NCBI GenBank assembly: GCA_017163975.1
Contig: JAFFSR010000095.1
Span: 278,001-342,000, forward strand
Origin: Anastatus disparis
Taxonomy: Eukaryota > Arthropoda > Insecta > Hymenoptera > Eupelmidae
Length of the DNA stretch: 64,000 bases
Direction: 5' to 3'
Shown here: in pieces, positions 45,025-53,617 of the stretch
Numbering within the stretch: the first letter of the stretch is position 1
Layout of the letters: every line of letters starts with the position of its first letter
Translations under genes and position numbers: made by a program
The notes under the pieces: generated by a model
What the model saw: only the letters and a program-made list of their open reading frames with translations
Told to the model about the DNA's origin: nothing
Databases searched by the model: none

Positions 45025-45533
45025 AAGCATGGGAGGAAGTGATGGAGGGGGTGGTGGAGGAGGAGGAGGAGGAGGGGGAGAAAACTGGTACTTTTATAGA
45101 CCAATTGATTTCAGTTGTACCCTTTGAAATGCATCTGCCAGGCTACCAGTTTCTCGGCCCTGGCACATATCTCGAAGAGCGTCTCAGACGCGGTCAGAGA
45201 GGAAAAAACCCTCTTGACAATGCCTGTCTAGAGCACGATATTTCATATTCAAATAAAAAAATAACGAATCATATAAAAGCCGACAGACTGCTGGCTGAAC
45301 GAGCATTTTCACGCATGCTCTCGGAGACTGGGGATGGTAATGAAAAGACTGCAGCTGGTATTACTGTTTTGTGCATGATCAGCAAAATTGCGTTTGATAA
45401 ATTTTTGAAACGCATTAAAAATACATTTAAAAGACAGCAAAAGAAAGAGAGAAAGCTGATTTATAAGAGAAAGAGGAGCAATGAGAAAGAAGGAGAAAAG
45501 GAAGAAGGAGATGTCAAAGTCGGACGGCCTTGA
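45009..45533 (+). CDS. Phospholipase A2-like virion protein (parvovirus VP1-type domain)
   Basis: Intact, 174 residues. After an acidic head (EEEEEEGE), residues 43-53 read LPGYQFLGPGT, the Ca-binding loop of PLA2-like domains. LDNACLEHDISYS follows at 69-81, with the catalytic His76-Asp77 pair. This arrangement is that of parvovirus VP1 unique-region phospholipases, which breach the endosome during entry, and PLA2-like domains are also reported in adintoviruses. The C-terminal 55 residues are very Lys/Arg-rich. The first Polinton has no counterpart: there the integrase follows directly. The domain call rests on both motifs being present at the normal spacing. Confidence 0.75.
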   Translation: MERYVKAWEEVMEGVVEEEEEEGEKTGTFIDQLISVVPFEMHLPGYQFLGPGTYLEERLRRGQRGKNPLDNACLEHDISYSNKKITNHIKADRLLAERAFSRMLSETGDGNEKTAAGITVLCMISKIAFDKFLKRIKNTFKRQQKKERKLIYKRKRSNEKEGEKEEGDVKVGRP

Positions 45534-46594
45534 GCATTATTACTATAATCTTTCTGCACCATCAGCGTACGCTGGTGCTCATCTACTGAAACACGCGAAA
45601 CCCAAAAAATTTGATAACAATACCATCGCCAAGTGGCTGGAGAGTCAGGATGCACATACCTTACACAAACTCGTGAGACATCGTTTTCCTCGTCGACATT
45701 ACAACGTTTTCAGCCCCTTTGAGGTGTGGGAAGCTGACTTGGCAGATTTTAGATCACTTAAAACCTACAATGATGGGTACAGCTATATTCTCATTGTCAT
45801 TAATGCACTTTCAAAGTTTGCATGGGCAGAGCCTCTTCTCGACAAAACGAGCCGAAGCGTTGCTGTAGCATTGGACAAAATTTCATCACGATGTAATGAT
45901 AGACATCCTATTTACCTACAGACTGATAAAGGTAAGGAATTTATCGGTCGAGAGGTGCTAGAGGTGCTAAAAAAGAAACATATTACCTACCGAGTCGTGA
46001 GAGACCCTGATATAAAGGCAGCCATTGCCGAACGCTTTATTCGAACTCTCAAAGGTCGAATCTGGCGATACTTTACTCACTCGCGCACAAGACGTTATAT
46101 AGATGTTTTGCAAAAAATTGTGACGTGTTACAACGAGTCGTGGCACAGTGCCATAAAAATGCCCCCTTCCAAGGTCAACTTATATAATGCTCACGTGGTA
46201 CGTCGAAATTTGTCGTTGCGAAAAAAAACCGTTTAGAGTAGCTAAATACAGCGTTGGTGATCTGGTTCGTGTCAGTCGTGCCAAGACAGCCTTCAGGAAA
46301 GCATACGAGGGTGGCTGGACTCTGGAGCTGTTTAAAATTATAAGAGTCGACACAAGACAACAACCACCTGTTTATACTTTGGCAGATCTTGGTGGAGAAA
46401 AAATTGATGGATATTTTTACGAAGAACAGTTGAGCAGAGTGCGCAAGGATTTAGATAGCGAAGCGTTTGAGGTTGACGAGGTTTTGAAGAGTAAAGGTAG
46501 GGGGTCGAAAAAACAATATTTGGTCAGTTGGAGGGGGTATCCAGAAAAATTTAATTCTTGGATAGCGGCTAAAGATTTGAAAAATTTACAATGA
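45481..46594 (+). pseudogene. Polinton integrase with C-terminal chromodomain, one frameshift
   Basis: The first frame (45481-46236) holds a basic head, DAHTLHKLVRHRFPRRHYNV, then VWEADLADFRSLK with the first catalytic Asp, LQTDKGKEF with the second, and AERFIRTLKGRIW with the Glu: the D,D,E set of retroviral-type integrases. Coding then passes to the frame 46187-46594, with YSVGDLVRVSR and GGWTLELFKIIRV (SH3-like DNA-binding tail), and ends with a chromodomain (FEVDEVLKSKG, KQYLVSWRGYPEKFNSWIAA). The shift lies in an A run near 46220. Chromodomains can direct insertion to methylated-histone chromatin. The gene overlaps the preceding PLA2-like gene and stops just after the next ATG begins at 46591. 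Confidence 0.85.
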
Positions 46595-47419
46595 ACGATG
46601 AATTTTACATGGTTTTACCGAGTAACAGCAGCAAGTTTGTCTTTCCACACAATGTGGCGACACATTTCACAACACAATTATCGCAAAATTTTTATCTTCA
46701 TGGCGACTGGTGTGTAGGACTCACGGAAATTCAAATACCTCTTACATTTTAGCATATATCAATAGTTGAGCGGGAGGGAGTTATTTCTGTTAAAATAGCC
46801 AAACGTGAAATGGCGAATGTTTTGCAAGAAACAGAAGAGACTCAACAGGGGGCCGAGGTGTTTGCCAGAGTGAAACCTGGTGTTTATCGTGATATTGAAA
46901 GTCTCTTGGAAGAAATAAATAATCTCGAGAATGTGAAAAATCATTTATATTTTGAAATCCAAGCTGGTGGCTATGTACGGGTTAGATGTCGACGTGGAGA
47001 AGATTGTACAACTTATAAGCACACGTTTACACTATCGGAAAAATTACTTAGAATTTTAGGTCTGGAAAATGTACCAATTTTCTCTTGCAAAGGTAATAAA
47101 GAACACTACATTACCGGTAATCGTCCAGCAAATCTTGTAAACGGGTTGCCAACCGTGCTGATGGTTTACAGCAACATTTGCCAGCCTTACGTAACAGGTG
47201 ACATGCGCACGAGCTTACTACGTATAGTCTCGCTTCATTTGCGCGATTACGTTTACGGAGGTGTTGAAATTAAAAACTTTTCACCACCCATGTAGCTACC
47301 ACTGCTGTCTTCAGCGTTTCAGTCGATCGAAATAGATATAAGAGACGAACACGGATTTCCCATTCCATTCGACTACGGTACGTTGACTGTAACGCTTCAC
47401 TTTAAGCGCATCCGATAAA
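46591..47419 (+). pseudogene. Minor capsid (penton-like) protein candidate with two in-frame TAG stops
   Basis: A single frame from ATG 46591 to TAA 47417-47419 (276 codons) is interrupted by TAG at 46750-46752 and 47293-47295, with no frameshift. Blocks match the intact homolog at 11514: FYMVLPSNSSKFVFP, GDWCVGLTEIQIP, RPANLVNGLPTVLMVYSNIC, YVTGDMRTSLLRI and GFPIPFDYGTLTVTLHF. The family is probably the single jelly-roll penton protein, inferred from gene order and from the major capsid protein being accounted for. The clean frame apart from two TAG codons is unusual for random decay and is raised in the findings. Confidence 0.65.
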
Positions 47420-47941
47420 ATGTCTGAGTTTGAAGATTTCTTCAATAACCAAATGGTTGGTGGTGGGGGTAAGTGCGTTAGAGCTGGTAAACCTTGTTTT
47501 GGTTATCACCAGTCGGGTGCAGGAGTAGGTAGTTTTTTGAAAGGTCTCTTCCGAGCAGCTATACCGAAGATCAAGCAAGGTGCAAAAGTGGTCGGTAAAG
47601 AGGCTCTCCGAGCGGGTAAAAATATCTTAGATGATGTCACTCTAGGTGGCAGACCTGTCAAAGAGGCGGCCAAAGAGCGCATTCGCGAGAGTGGTAAAAA
47701 TCTCAAAAGAAAAGCTGACGTTTTTCTGGACAAATTGCTCTTGGGTGAGTCGAGTGCAAAAGAGGGGGAAGAATCTGAATATAAAAAGAAGAACGAGACA
47801 TCGTCAGTCCAGTCGTCGAGTGCAGCTGGTACTACAAACACCTCAGCAGCTAAACGCTCGAAAAATGGTAAGGTTGCGAAAAAGAAGAAGAAGAAGCAGA
47901 ATAAGAAAGCACGTGTAGCTAGAGATATTTTCGAAAATTAA
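47420..47941 (+). CDS. Small virion-associated (core or membrane-active) protein candidate
   Basis: Intact, 173 residues. It starts one base after the previous stop. After a Gly-rich head (MVGGGGKCVRAGK) comes GAGVGSFLKGLFRAAIPKIK, an amphipathic segment, then QGAKVVGKEALRAGKNILDD and ESGKNLKRKADVFLDKLL. The C-terminal 60 residues are Lys/Ser-rich and end in a polylysine-type stretch. It matches 12347 in the first element. Adintovirus proteins of this type have been likened to adenovirus core or lytic minor proteins; the resemblance is compositional and positional. Confidence 0.6.
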   Translation: MSEFEDFFNNQMVGGGGKCVRAGKPCFGYHQSGAGVGSFLKGLFRAAIPKIKQGAKVVGKEALRAGKNILDDVTLGGRPVKEAAKERIRESGKNLKRKADVFLDKLLLGESSAKEGEESEYKKKNETSSVQSSSAAGTTNTSAAKRSKNGKVAKKKKKKQNKKARVARDIFEN

Positions 47942-47950
47942 AATTTCAAG

Positions 47951-49252
47951 ATGGCGTTGTTGCATACAGAATCTTGTCAGTCAATCAAGTCGGAATTATC
48001 ACTCTTTGAATTACCCTCGACACAGACTGCAATTGAAGGCTCTTACTGGGTACAGTATAAACCGATATCTTCACTCAACGACCAATCACCAATTGAATTT
48101 ACAATCCCTGGCAACACTGAATATCTAGACTTGGCCCACACAATGTTAAGTGTGAGTGTAAGTGTAACATGCACTAGTGCTGAACCACCTAAGGATCCGA
48201 GCGTTGGACCAATAAATAATCTTTTGCATTCGTTGTTTTATCAAGTCGACGTGCTATTCAATCAGAAACCTGTTTCACCGCCAAACAATGCTTATGCATA
48301 CAGAGCTTACATTGAAACATTACTAAATTATGGTCCAACAGCTAAAAAGTCTCATTTAACGAGTGGTTTGTGGTACGATGATACAGCAGGGAAAATGGAC
48401 GATACCACAGGTGGTAATGTAGGTCTCAATAAACGTAAGGCACTCATGATTGGCAGGAAGATTGATTTACTCGGCCATTTACATTGTGATGTTTTTAATC
48501 AAGACAAATTATTACTGGGTGGTGTTGAAGTTAGAGTGAGGCTTGTGCGTTCTCGTGATGGATTCTGTCTCATGGATCCCGCTGGTGCTTTCACGGTAAA
48601 TATTGCCGAGGCTACGCTTTTTGTGCGTCGGGTAAGATTAAATCCTTCACTTGTGCTAGCACACGAAAAACTATTGTAACAGACTACTGCAAAATACCCA
48701 CTGACACGTGTAGAAGTTAAGGCTGTTACGTTACATAATGGTGTGCATGGGGAAACAATCGACAATGTCATATTAGGTCAACTACCGAAAAGAATTATAC
48801 TCGGTTTTGTTGAAAATAAAGCTTACAACGGAGATAAAAGTCTTAACCCATTCAATTTCAAGAATTTTAATATAAATTTTTTGTGTCTGTACGTTGATGG
48901 AATGCAAGTGCCATCAAAGCCCTTACAGCCAGATTTCAAAAAAAGCAAAATGTACGTTGATGCTTATCATACACTTTTTTCCGGCACAGGTATTCACTTT
49001 ATGAATCCAGGCAACTCGATTAACCGTGAAGACTATCCAAACGGTTACTGCCTGTTCGCTTTTGATTTGACACCTGATTTATCGGCGAGTGATGGTAGTC
49101 ATTGGAATTTGATAAAAAATGGTAATGTACGAATTGATGTTAGATTCGACGACCCACTAGAGGGCGCTGTAAATTGTATAATTTATGCTGAATACGACAA
49201 TTTGCTCGAAATTGACTTGTCGAGACAGGTTGTCGTGGATTATAGCGGTTAA
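47951..49252 (+). pseudogene. Major capsid protein (double jelly-roll) with one in-frame TAA
   Basis: One frame of 434 codons, interrupted only by TAA at 48677-48679. The first part (47951-48679, 242 aa) has SYWVQYKPISSLNDQSPIEF, NLLHSLFYQVDVLFNQKPVS, RAYIETLLNYG, KIDLLGHLHCDVFNQDKLLL and RVRLVRSRDGFCLMD, the recognisable Polinton double jelly-roll capsid signature. The second part (to 49252) has AKYPLTRVEVKAVTLH, NPFNFKNFNINFLCLYVDG, YHTLFSGTGIHFMNPG and SRQVVVDYSG. The stop falls between the two jelly-rolls. It would form the trimeric capsomers of an icosahedral virion. It is 9 bp downstream of the preceding gene. Confidence 0.85.
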
Positions 49253-49341
49253 GTAGTGGTGGGGATATATTTCTCACTATTTAAGTAAAGCAAAGCCAGC
49301 TTTATTATCTCAGTTGGCGAGCAACTTTCATTGCAAACAGT
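49253..49341 (+). promoter_or_regulatory. Core promoter-like TATA and initiator
   Basis: TATTTAAG lies near 49279 and TCTCAGTTGG about 33 bp later, close to the arthropod TATA-to-TCAGT initiator spacing. The ATG follows at 49342. This would give the last structural genes their own transcript. Confidence 0.45.
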
Positions 49342-49989
49342 ATGGACGTGGTAATTGATGTGCAGTTTTTAAAGGACAACAAAAATCGTTTGATTCCAAA
49401 GGAGGTGGCTGTACTTGGTATTCATAAAAATTTTATCGCTCATTGGATTGTGGCGCCTCCTTGTAATTTAAGACGCTTACCTAAAAATGCTTTGAGACAG
49501 AACAATTGGGTGACGCTGAATCATCATGGTCTGGAGTGGTACGAAGGTGATATATCGATAAAAAGATTATACAAAAATTTGGAAGATATTTGCATGAATT
49601 GTCGTACAATTTTCGTGCGAGGTCAAGAAAAGCTTGAACTACTTTCCAAGCTCACCACCTGTAAGATTGAAAATTTAGAAAAAGAACAAGATTGTCCAGC
49701 TTTTAGAAATTTAAATTTCAGCAGTGTACAGTGCATGCATCATTACTTAAAATCACCTTATTCAAATTACGTGTGTGCACTAAATAACGTTGCTAATCTG
49801 AAACATTGGCTACTGAAACTTAACCCCAGCGTAAAATCGCTGATTCCGGAAGAATTTTTAGAAATTCTCCGCAATGAATTCAAAAAAGATTGTTCGATAT
49901 CTGATGAGGATCAAGTTTCACGCAGTAGGCGTTTATCCAGCGGATCGGATTCCTCTGATGTGGGTGAAACCTTGTGCGTTTGTGCTTAA
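49342..49989 (+). CDS. Conserved DVQ-type Polinton protein (215 aa), function unknown
   Basis: Intact. It begins MDVVIDVQFLKDNKNRLIPK, then EVAVLGIHKNFIAHWIVAPP, LNHHGLEWYEGDI, IFVRGQEKLELL and VCALNNVANLKHWLLKLN, ending in a Ser/Asp tail (SSGSDSSDVG). The N-terminal D-V-Q strand and later spaced acidic and histidine residues recall RNase H-fold nucleases, but this is only an impression. The family is common in arthropod and cnidarian Polintons and in unannotated host genes. It overlaps the protease frame by ~115 bp. The broken homolog is at 13952. Confidence 0.65.
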   Translation: MDVVIDVQFLKDNKNRLIPKEVAVLGIHKNFIAHWIVAPPCNLRRLPKNALRQNNWVTLNHHGLEWYEGDISIKRLYKNLEDICMNCRTIFVRGQEKLELLSKLTTCKIENLEKEQDCPAFRNLNFSSVQCMHHYLKSPYSNYVCALNNVANLKHWLLKLNPSVKSLIPEEFLEILRNEFKKDCSISDEDQVSRSRRLSSGSDSSDVGETLCVCA

Positions 49990-50317
49990 TACGCAAAATT
50001 ATAACCAGCGTGGTGCGCACTGGGTTGCCATATACGTTGATAAGTATGGCACAGGTGTGTACTTTGATAGTCTTGGTAAACCACCACAAATTCAACAACA
50101 TTTACGACGTATTCAGCAAAATTGTAAAAAATTTAGATGGAATAATAAACGCTTACAAAGCGAATATTCTAACGTTTGTGGTCATTATTGTATCATGTTT
50201 CTGTATTATATGTCTAGCGGATTGGGTTTCAAGAAATTCTTGGAAAATTTCTCACAGAACTTGCAAAAAAATGATACTATAGTCAAGAATTTTGTGGGAA
50301 AAATCTCGTACAAGTAA
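49874..50317 (+). CDS. Adenain-like cysteine protease (virion maturation)
   Basis: Intact, 147 residues. GVYPADRIPLMW is the substrate-side block typical of the family. GAHWVAIYVD supplies His49, YFDSLGKPP supplies Asp65, and SNVCGHYCIMFLYY supplies the Cys102 region: the C5/C48-type His-Asp-Cys set. These enzymes cleave capsid and core precursors during maturation in adenoviruses and Polintons. The start overlaps the preceding gene's tail; the family's usual N-terminal ~15 residues could be encoded by residues 1-15 here, so the length is acceptable. The relic of the same enzyme in the first element is at 15108. Confidence 0.85.
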   Translation: MNSKKIVRYLMRIKFHAVGVYPADRIPLMWVKPCAFVLNTQNYNQRGAHWVAIYVDKYGTGVYFDSLGKPPQIQQHLRRIQQNCKKFRWNNKRLQSEYSNVCGHYCIMFLYYMSSGLGFKKFLENFSQNLQKNDTIVKNFVGKISYK

Positions 50318-50386
50318 TATGATATTTGGTTGTCTCTGATTGGTCGCACAACAGCTTTTTGCGGCGCCCCCACCAATTTTTTACAG

Positions 50387-50412
50387 TATAAAAGAAGCGG
50401 CACCCACTCAGT
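50387..50412 (+). promoter_or_regulatory. TATA box and initiator of the 272-aa gene
   Basis: TATAAAAG (50387-50394) is followed by TCAGT at 50408-50412 and CCACAGTT at 50417-50424. The second gives a 34-bp TATA-to-start spacing and the first 23 bp. The ATG is at 50467. It is the clearest core promoter in the window. Confidence 0.6.
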
Positions 50413-50466
50413 CTAGCCACAGTTTGACGACAGTGATAGCAGCAGTAACAACAAAGCTCAAGCAAG

Positions 50467-51285
50467 ATGGTTGGTCAAAAGAGAAGCCTGGAGCAGACAT
50501 TTGGTAATGACTTGGCATATTTAATAAAACAAAACAGCAAGAAAAATTATTGGCAGCAGGTTCTGCCAATGGTCTACGGGCTGAACAGCTCTTTTGGAAA
50601 AATTATCCAGGTAGGCCTGGAGAATATAGGCGGCGAAGGCAAAAAGGAGTTTGCACCCGTAGTACGCTTCTGTGGAGCCAATTTTCAAGGTTTACCTCTG
50701 TCACTGGACTGTTGGGAGGCGTTGAAGCAGGAATTTGATAAAATTGAAGATTTTTTCACTTGCTATAACGAGGAATCTATGCTGGATCAGCGGCTATCTA
50801 TTCCTGGATACACTATCCGTTTTATGATTAGTTTTCACGAGAGAGCTTTTGAATTGGTACCCAATGACGTACAACCAGAAGGAGAGGAGTGTGGTGGACC
50901 GCCGAAAAAATATGGTCGATTTAATCGGTCACTAGTATTTAAACGTGTCACGTTTGAACGTTTAAAAGATTTATCAAAATGTATAGATTATAGAATTAGA
51001 TATTTAAATACTGTTGTAAAATCTGTTGATTATATATTACGAGAAATGGTTATAAATATGAAAAATGTATTAGAAAATAGTCAGGAATCTCAATATGTAT
51101 ACTATACTTCTAGCGATATAAAAAGCACAATGTCTAGTTTTAATGATAATTTTGTAAATGATCTCATCGAATTATTAAAAAAGAATAATCTAGTTTTAGG
51201 AAAAGAAGATGTGTTTATAATCATACACGAATTTATTATTTATCATATGTACACACTAGTTAATTGTATGAATGCTACGTTGTAA
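50467..51285 (+). CDS. 272-aa accessory protein at the right end of Polinton 2
   Basis: Intact, with its own promoter. Residues 30-60 read WQQVLPMVYGLNSSFGKIIQ. Then come FAPVVRFCGANFQGLPLSLD and CWEALKQEFDKIEDFFTCYN, which loosely resemble PC4-like single-strand DNA-binding repeats found in mobile-element proteins (strand, turn, W-x2-L helix). The middle carries YGRFNRSLVFKRVTFERLKD. The C-terminal 110 residues are AT-rich in codons, helical and Asn/Ile-rich, unlike the first half, so the gene may be a fusion. There is no counterpart in the first element. I do not recognise the protein; the PC4-like idea is weak. Confidence 0.65.
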   Translation: MVGQKRSLEQTFGNDLAYLIKQNSKKNYWQQVLPMVYGLNSSFGKIIQVGLENIGGEGKKEFAPVVRFCGANFQGLPLSLDCWEALKQEFDKIEDFFTCYNEESMLDQRLSIPGYTIRFMISFHERAFELVPNDVQPEGEECGGPPKKYGRFNRSLVFKRVTFERLKDLSKCIDYRIRYLNTVVKSVDYILREMVINMKNVLENSQESQYVYYTSSDIKSTMSSFNDNFVNDLIELLKKNNLVLGKEDVFIIIHEFIIYHMYTLVNCMNATL

Positions 51286-51656
51286 TGTTTTATTATTAAT
51301 AATAAATGTGTTGTTAAACTTTAATACATGAGTATTTCAATCACCTTGTCTGTTACCAATTCCTCATCCTTCATACACACAATAATTTATATGTAAATTT
51401 TGTATTTTCTGATTCAATATAAAAATTTATAATTATTGGAAATTAAAAATCTTTTAAATATATATTTTATAATTCAAGTTTTTATTATTTCGATATTAAA
51501 AAGGATTATATTACAAAATTTTAAATTAATATTTTTGAAATATCGATTAAAATATTTTTTATCCCCACTCTAAATTTTCTGGGAGGGGGTAAGTGACCCT
51601 CCAGTTCATCCCCACTCTAAATTTCTAGGAGGGGGTGAGTGACCCTCCAGTTGTTT
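51286..51656. repeat. 3' flank of Polinton 2 with duplicated CCCCACTCTAAATTT block
   Basis: AT-rich sequence is followed by two tandem copies (about 51563-51655) of a ~48-bp block, TCCCCACTCTAAATTT..GGAGGGGGTRAGTGACCCTC. No gene is present. These subterminal copies may be binding sites. Confidence 0.5.
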
Positions 51657-51779
51657 GGGTACCATGCCTAACAAACCCCTACTTTGCCTTCTCAGAGGTC
51701 ATTGACCTAGTGGTCAATAACCTTTGGGGTGGTGGGGTGGGGGTTTGTTATGACGGTCCATGGTGCCCCAATAACTACT
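51657..51779. repeat. Right terminal inverted repeat of Polinton 2
   Basis: Reads on the minus strand as AGTAGTTATTGGGGCACCAT, then GGACCGTCATAACAAACCCC, then CCTCTGAGAAGG, mirroring 34182-34305 with scattered differences. Confidence 0.8.
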
Positions 51780-51785
51780 ATTATG
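51780..51785. repeat. Right 6-bp target duplication of Polinton 2 (ATTATG)
   Basis: It matches 34176-34181. On the minus strand it falls in the codons after GQIYH of the Helitron Rep gene. Confidence 0.85.
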
Positions 51786-52960
51786 GTATATTTGTCCACA
51801 AATACGTATAACTGTAGGACCTTTATTAAATAATTTATCAAATGTTGCACCAAAACTAGCAAATGCTAAAGCGTTATTATATGATCTTATGCATTTCTTA
51901 AAATTATTACTTAACATAGTAAGTAATTTCTTAATCTTTTCAGGATATTCTAGGTCTTTTTGTAATGTTATATTTCCTTGTTAACAACACAATGTAAATT
52001 TCTTATTCTTTGACATTTCGAAATCACAAATAAAATTCAAATCACCAATATTATTTTCCATGATATAATTTTCATTATTAGTTAATGTATCTTTAGCTAT
52101 TTGGTAATAATTTATATGATTTTGATTTTGTTTTGATATGAATTTATCATTGTTTTTTTCATAATAATTTTTATTTCTTTCCGAAGTAATTAAATTATCA
52201 TCTTTTTTTAAATGTCTTTTCATAAGATTCATTTTAACGTTATAATATTTTTTGTTTGTTTTTCAAATAATATTGTTTTCTGTTTTGCAAAACTTTATCT
52301 TATATTTATAATATGATTTGTTATGAATGTGTCTATCATAGTTGTGATTTTGTTGATATGTTAAATTCTTATTTTTGTTTGAGGATTCTTGACTGTTTTT
52401 TATAAATTCCTTCTGGTTAGAAAATTGACTTTTTTGTAGCACTATGTTAATAATTTTTAATTTTTTGATTGCAACTTATGTAATTTTTAAAAATTTTTTA
52501 TCCCTCTTGAAATTATTTTCATGTTTTGTAATAACATTAATGTTTTTAGAATTAATTTGATTTTCATGTTGCGTTATATATAATTTTTCATTTTCTCAAT
52601 CGAAACTTTTGTTAATTTTAATAATTTTTTATCATCATTAAATTCATTTTCTAATGACACCATTGGTTCTTGTTCGATATCATTTTCAGATTCTTCAATG
52701 TTATTGTATTTAATTTTTTTTATGATTATTTTTTAAAATTTTTTCTTTAGTTAGTTTATATTTTCTTTTATTACTGTTTTGATAAATTTTTTGTATAAAA
52801 GGTTTCGGTTAATAATTTGTTGCCTCTAAACATTTTATGTTATCTATTAAATTTAATTGTTGTTGTGCTAATTCTTTTACCTTTTTTTATTCAGGATATT
52901 CGAAATTTATATTTTGGAAATTCAATTTCATTGTTTACAATTCTTAGTGATGTACAATTT
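51786..52960 (-). pseudogene. Helitron Rep, N-terminal part (right of nested Polinton)
   Basis: On the minus strand the reading goes NLNFICDFEMSKNKKFTLCC, a TAA at 51981-51983, QGNITLQKDLEYP, then YNNALAFASFGATFD and ICGQIYH, the conserved N-terminal region of animal Helitron Rep proteins. The coding stops at the Polinton right end and resumes on the other side at 34175 with the next conserved residues. Upstream, to about 52960, the sequence is Lys/Asn-rich with stops. At least one nonsense codon predates or accompanies decay. Confidence 0.7.
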
Positions 52961-53617
52961 GCTGATTTCTAGATATCGCTTTATAATTAATATAAGTACA
53001 ATTGTTCTTTACTAATTAAAACATGACAATTTAATTTGTTTTATGCATAGTTAGCAAATGTCCATGCATTTTATCGATGTCAAATTCTATTTCACAAGGA
53101 CACAAATTATTACCAATCGCTATTGCAAACGCTATTGAAAAAAAACGTAGTAAAAACGCCACAATCAAAAGAATTAGTCTGAAATTGAACTTTTTCAAAA
53201 CATATTTGTAAGTTTTCACGAATTGGAAATAATTTATTAATGTAAATTTTTTCTTAATCGTTCCATCCATTGTTGTTTAAACTATCATAAACATGAATTA
53301 CATTTTATGAATTATAGATACAAATCCAGTGACCAAAATGCTGATTTCTGGAGGAAAAAATTTGTGTATAATCTTGATTTAATGGAACTGGATTAATATT
53401 TTCGGGCCTTTGTAAAAATATTGTTAGTTGCATTAAAAAATTCGTATGATTATTCAAAATTTAATAAAAAATTTTATCATTTAACATACTCAATTGCTCA
53501 GCATATTAACCTTCACCTATTATAATTAATTTCTCCTTTTTTGGTTAAATTTATTTTATGAAAATTATCAATTATTGTGTATTTCTAAATTAAAATTATT
53601 AAATATAGGAATTCCAA
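52961..53617. other. AT-rich stretch, no assignable gene
   Basis: A 79-codon minus-strand frame (53270-53031) has a hydrophobic segment (ILLIVAFLLRFFSIAFAIAI) and one CPC motif, but nothing supports it as a gene. The rest is AT-rich spacer. Confidence 0.35.

Larger units (their letters stand above)
34182..51779 (+). mobile_element. Polinton/Maverick (adintovirus-like) element, 17.6 kb, full length
   Basis: The ends are inverted repeats starting AGTAGTTATTGGGGCACCAT, flanked by ATTATG duplications. The 17,598-bp length lies within the usual 15-20 kb. It encodes the standard set: protein-primed polB (truncated), packaging ATPase, integrase, major and minor capsid candidates and adenain-like protease, plus accessory genes. 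Structural genes from 43191 to 51285 are all on the plus strand and tightly packed, some overlapping. It interrupts a Helitron gene. Base composition of the gene block is clearly less AT-rich than its surroundings. Nonsense codons or frameshifts occur in polB, integrase, the minor capsid candidate and the major capsid gene. Confidence 0.9.
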
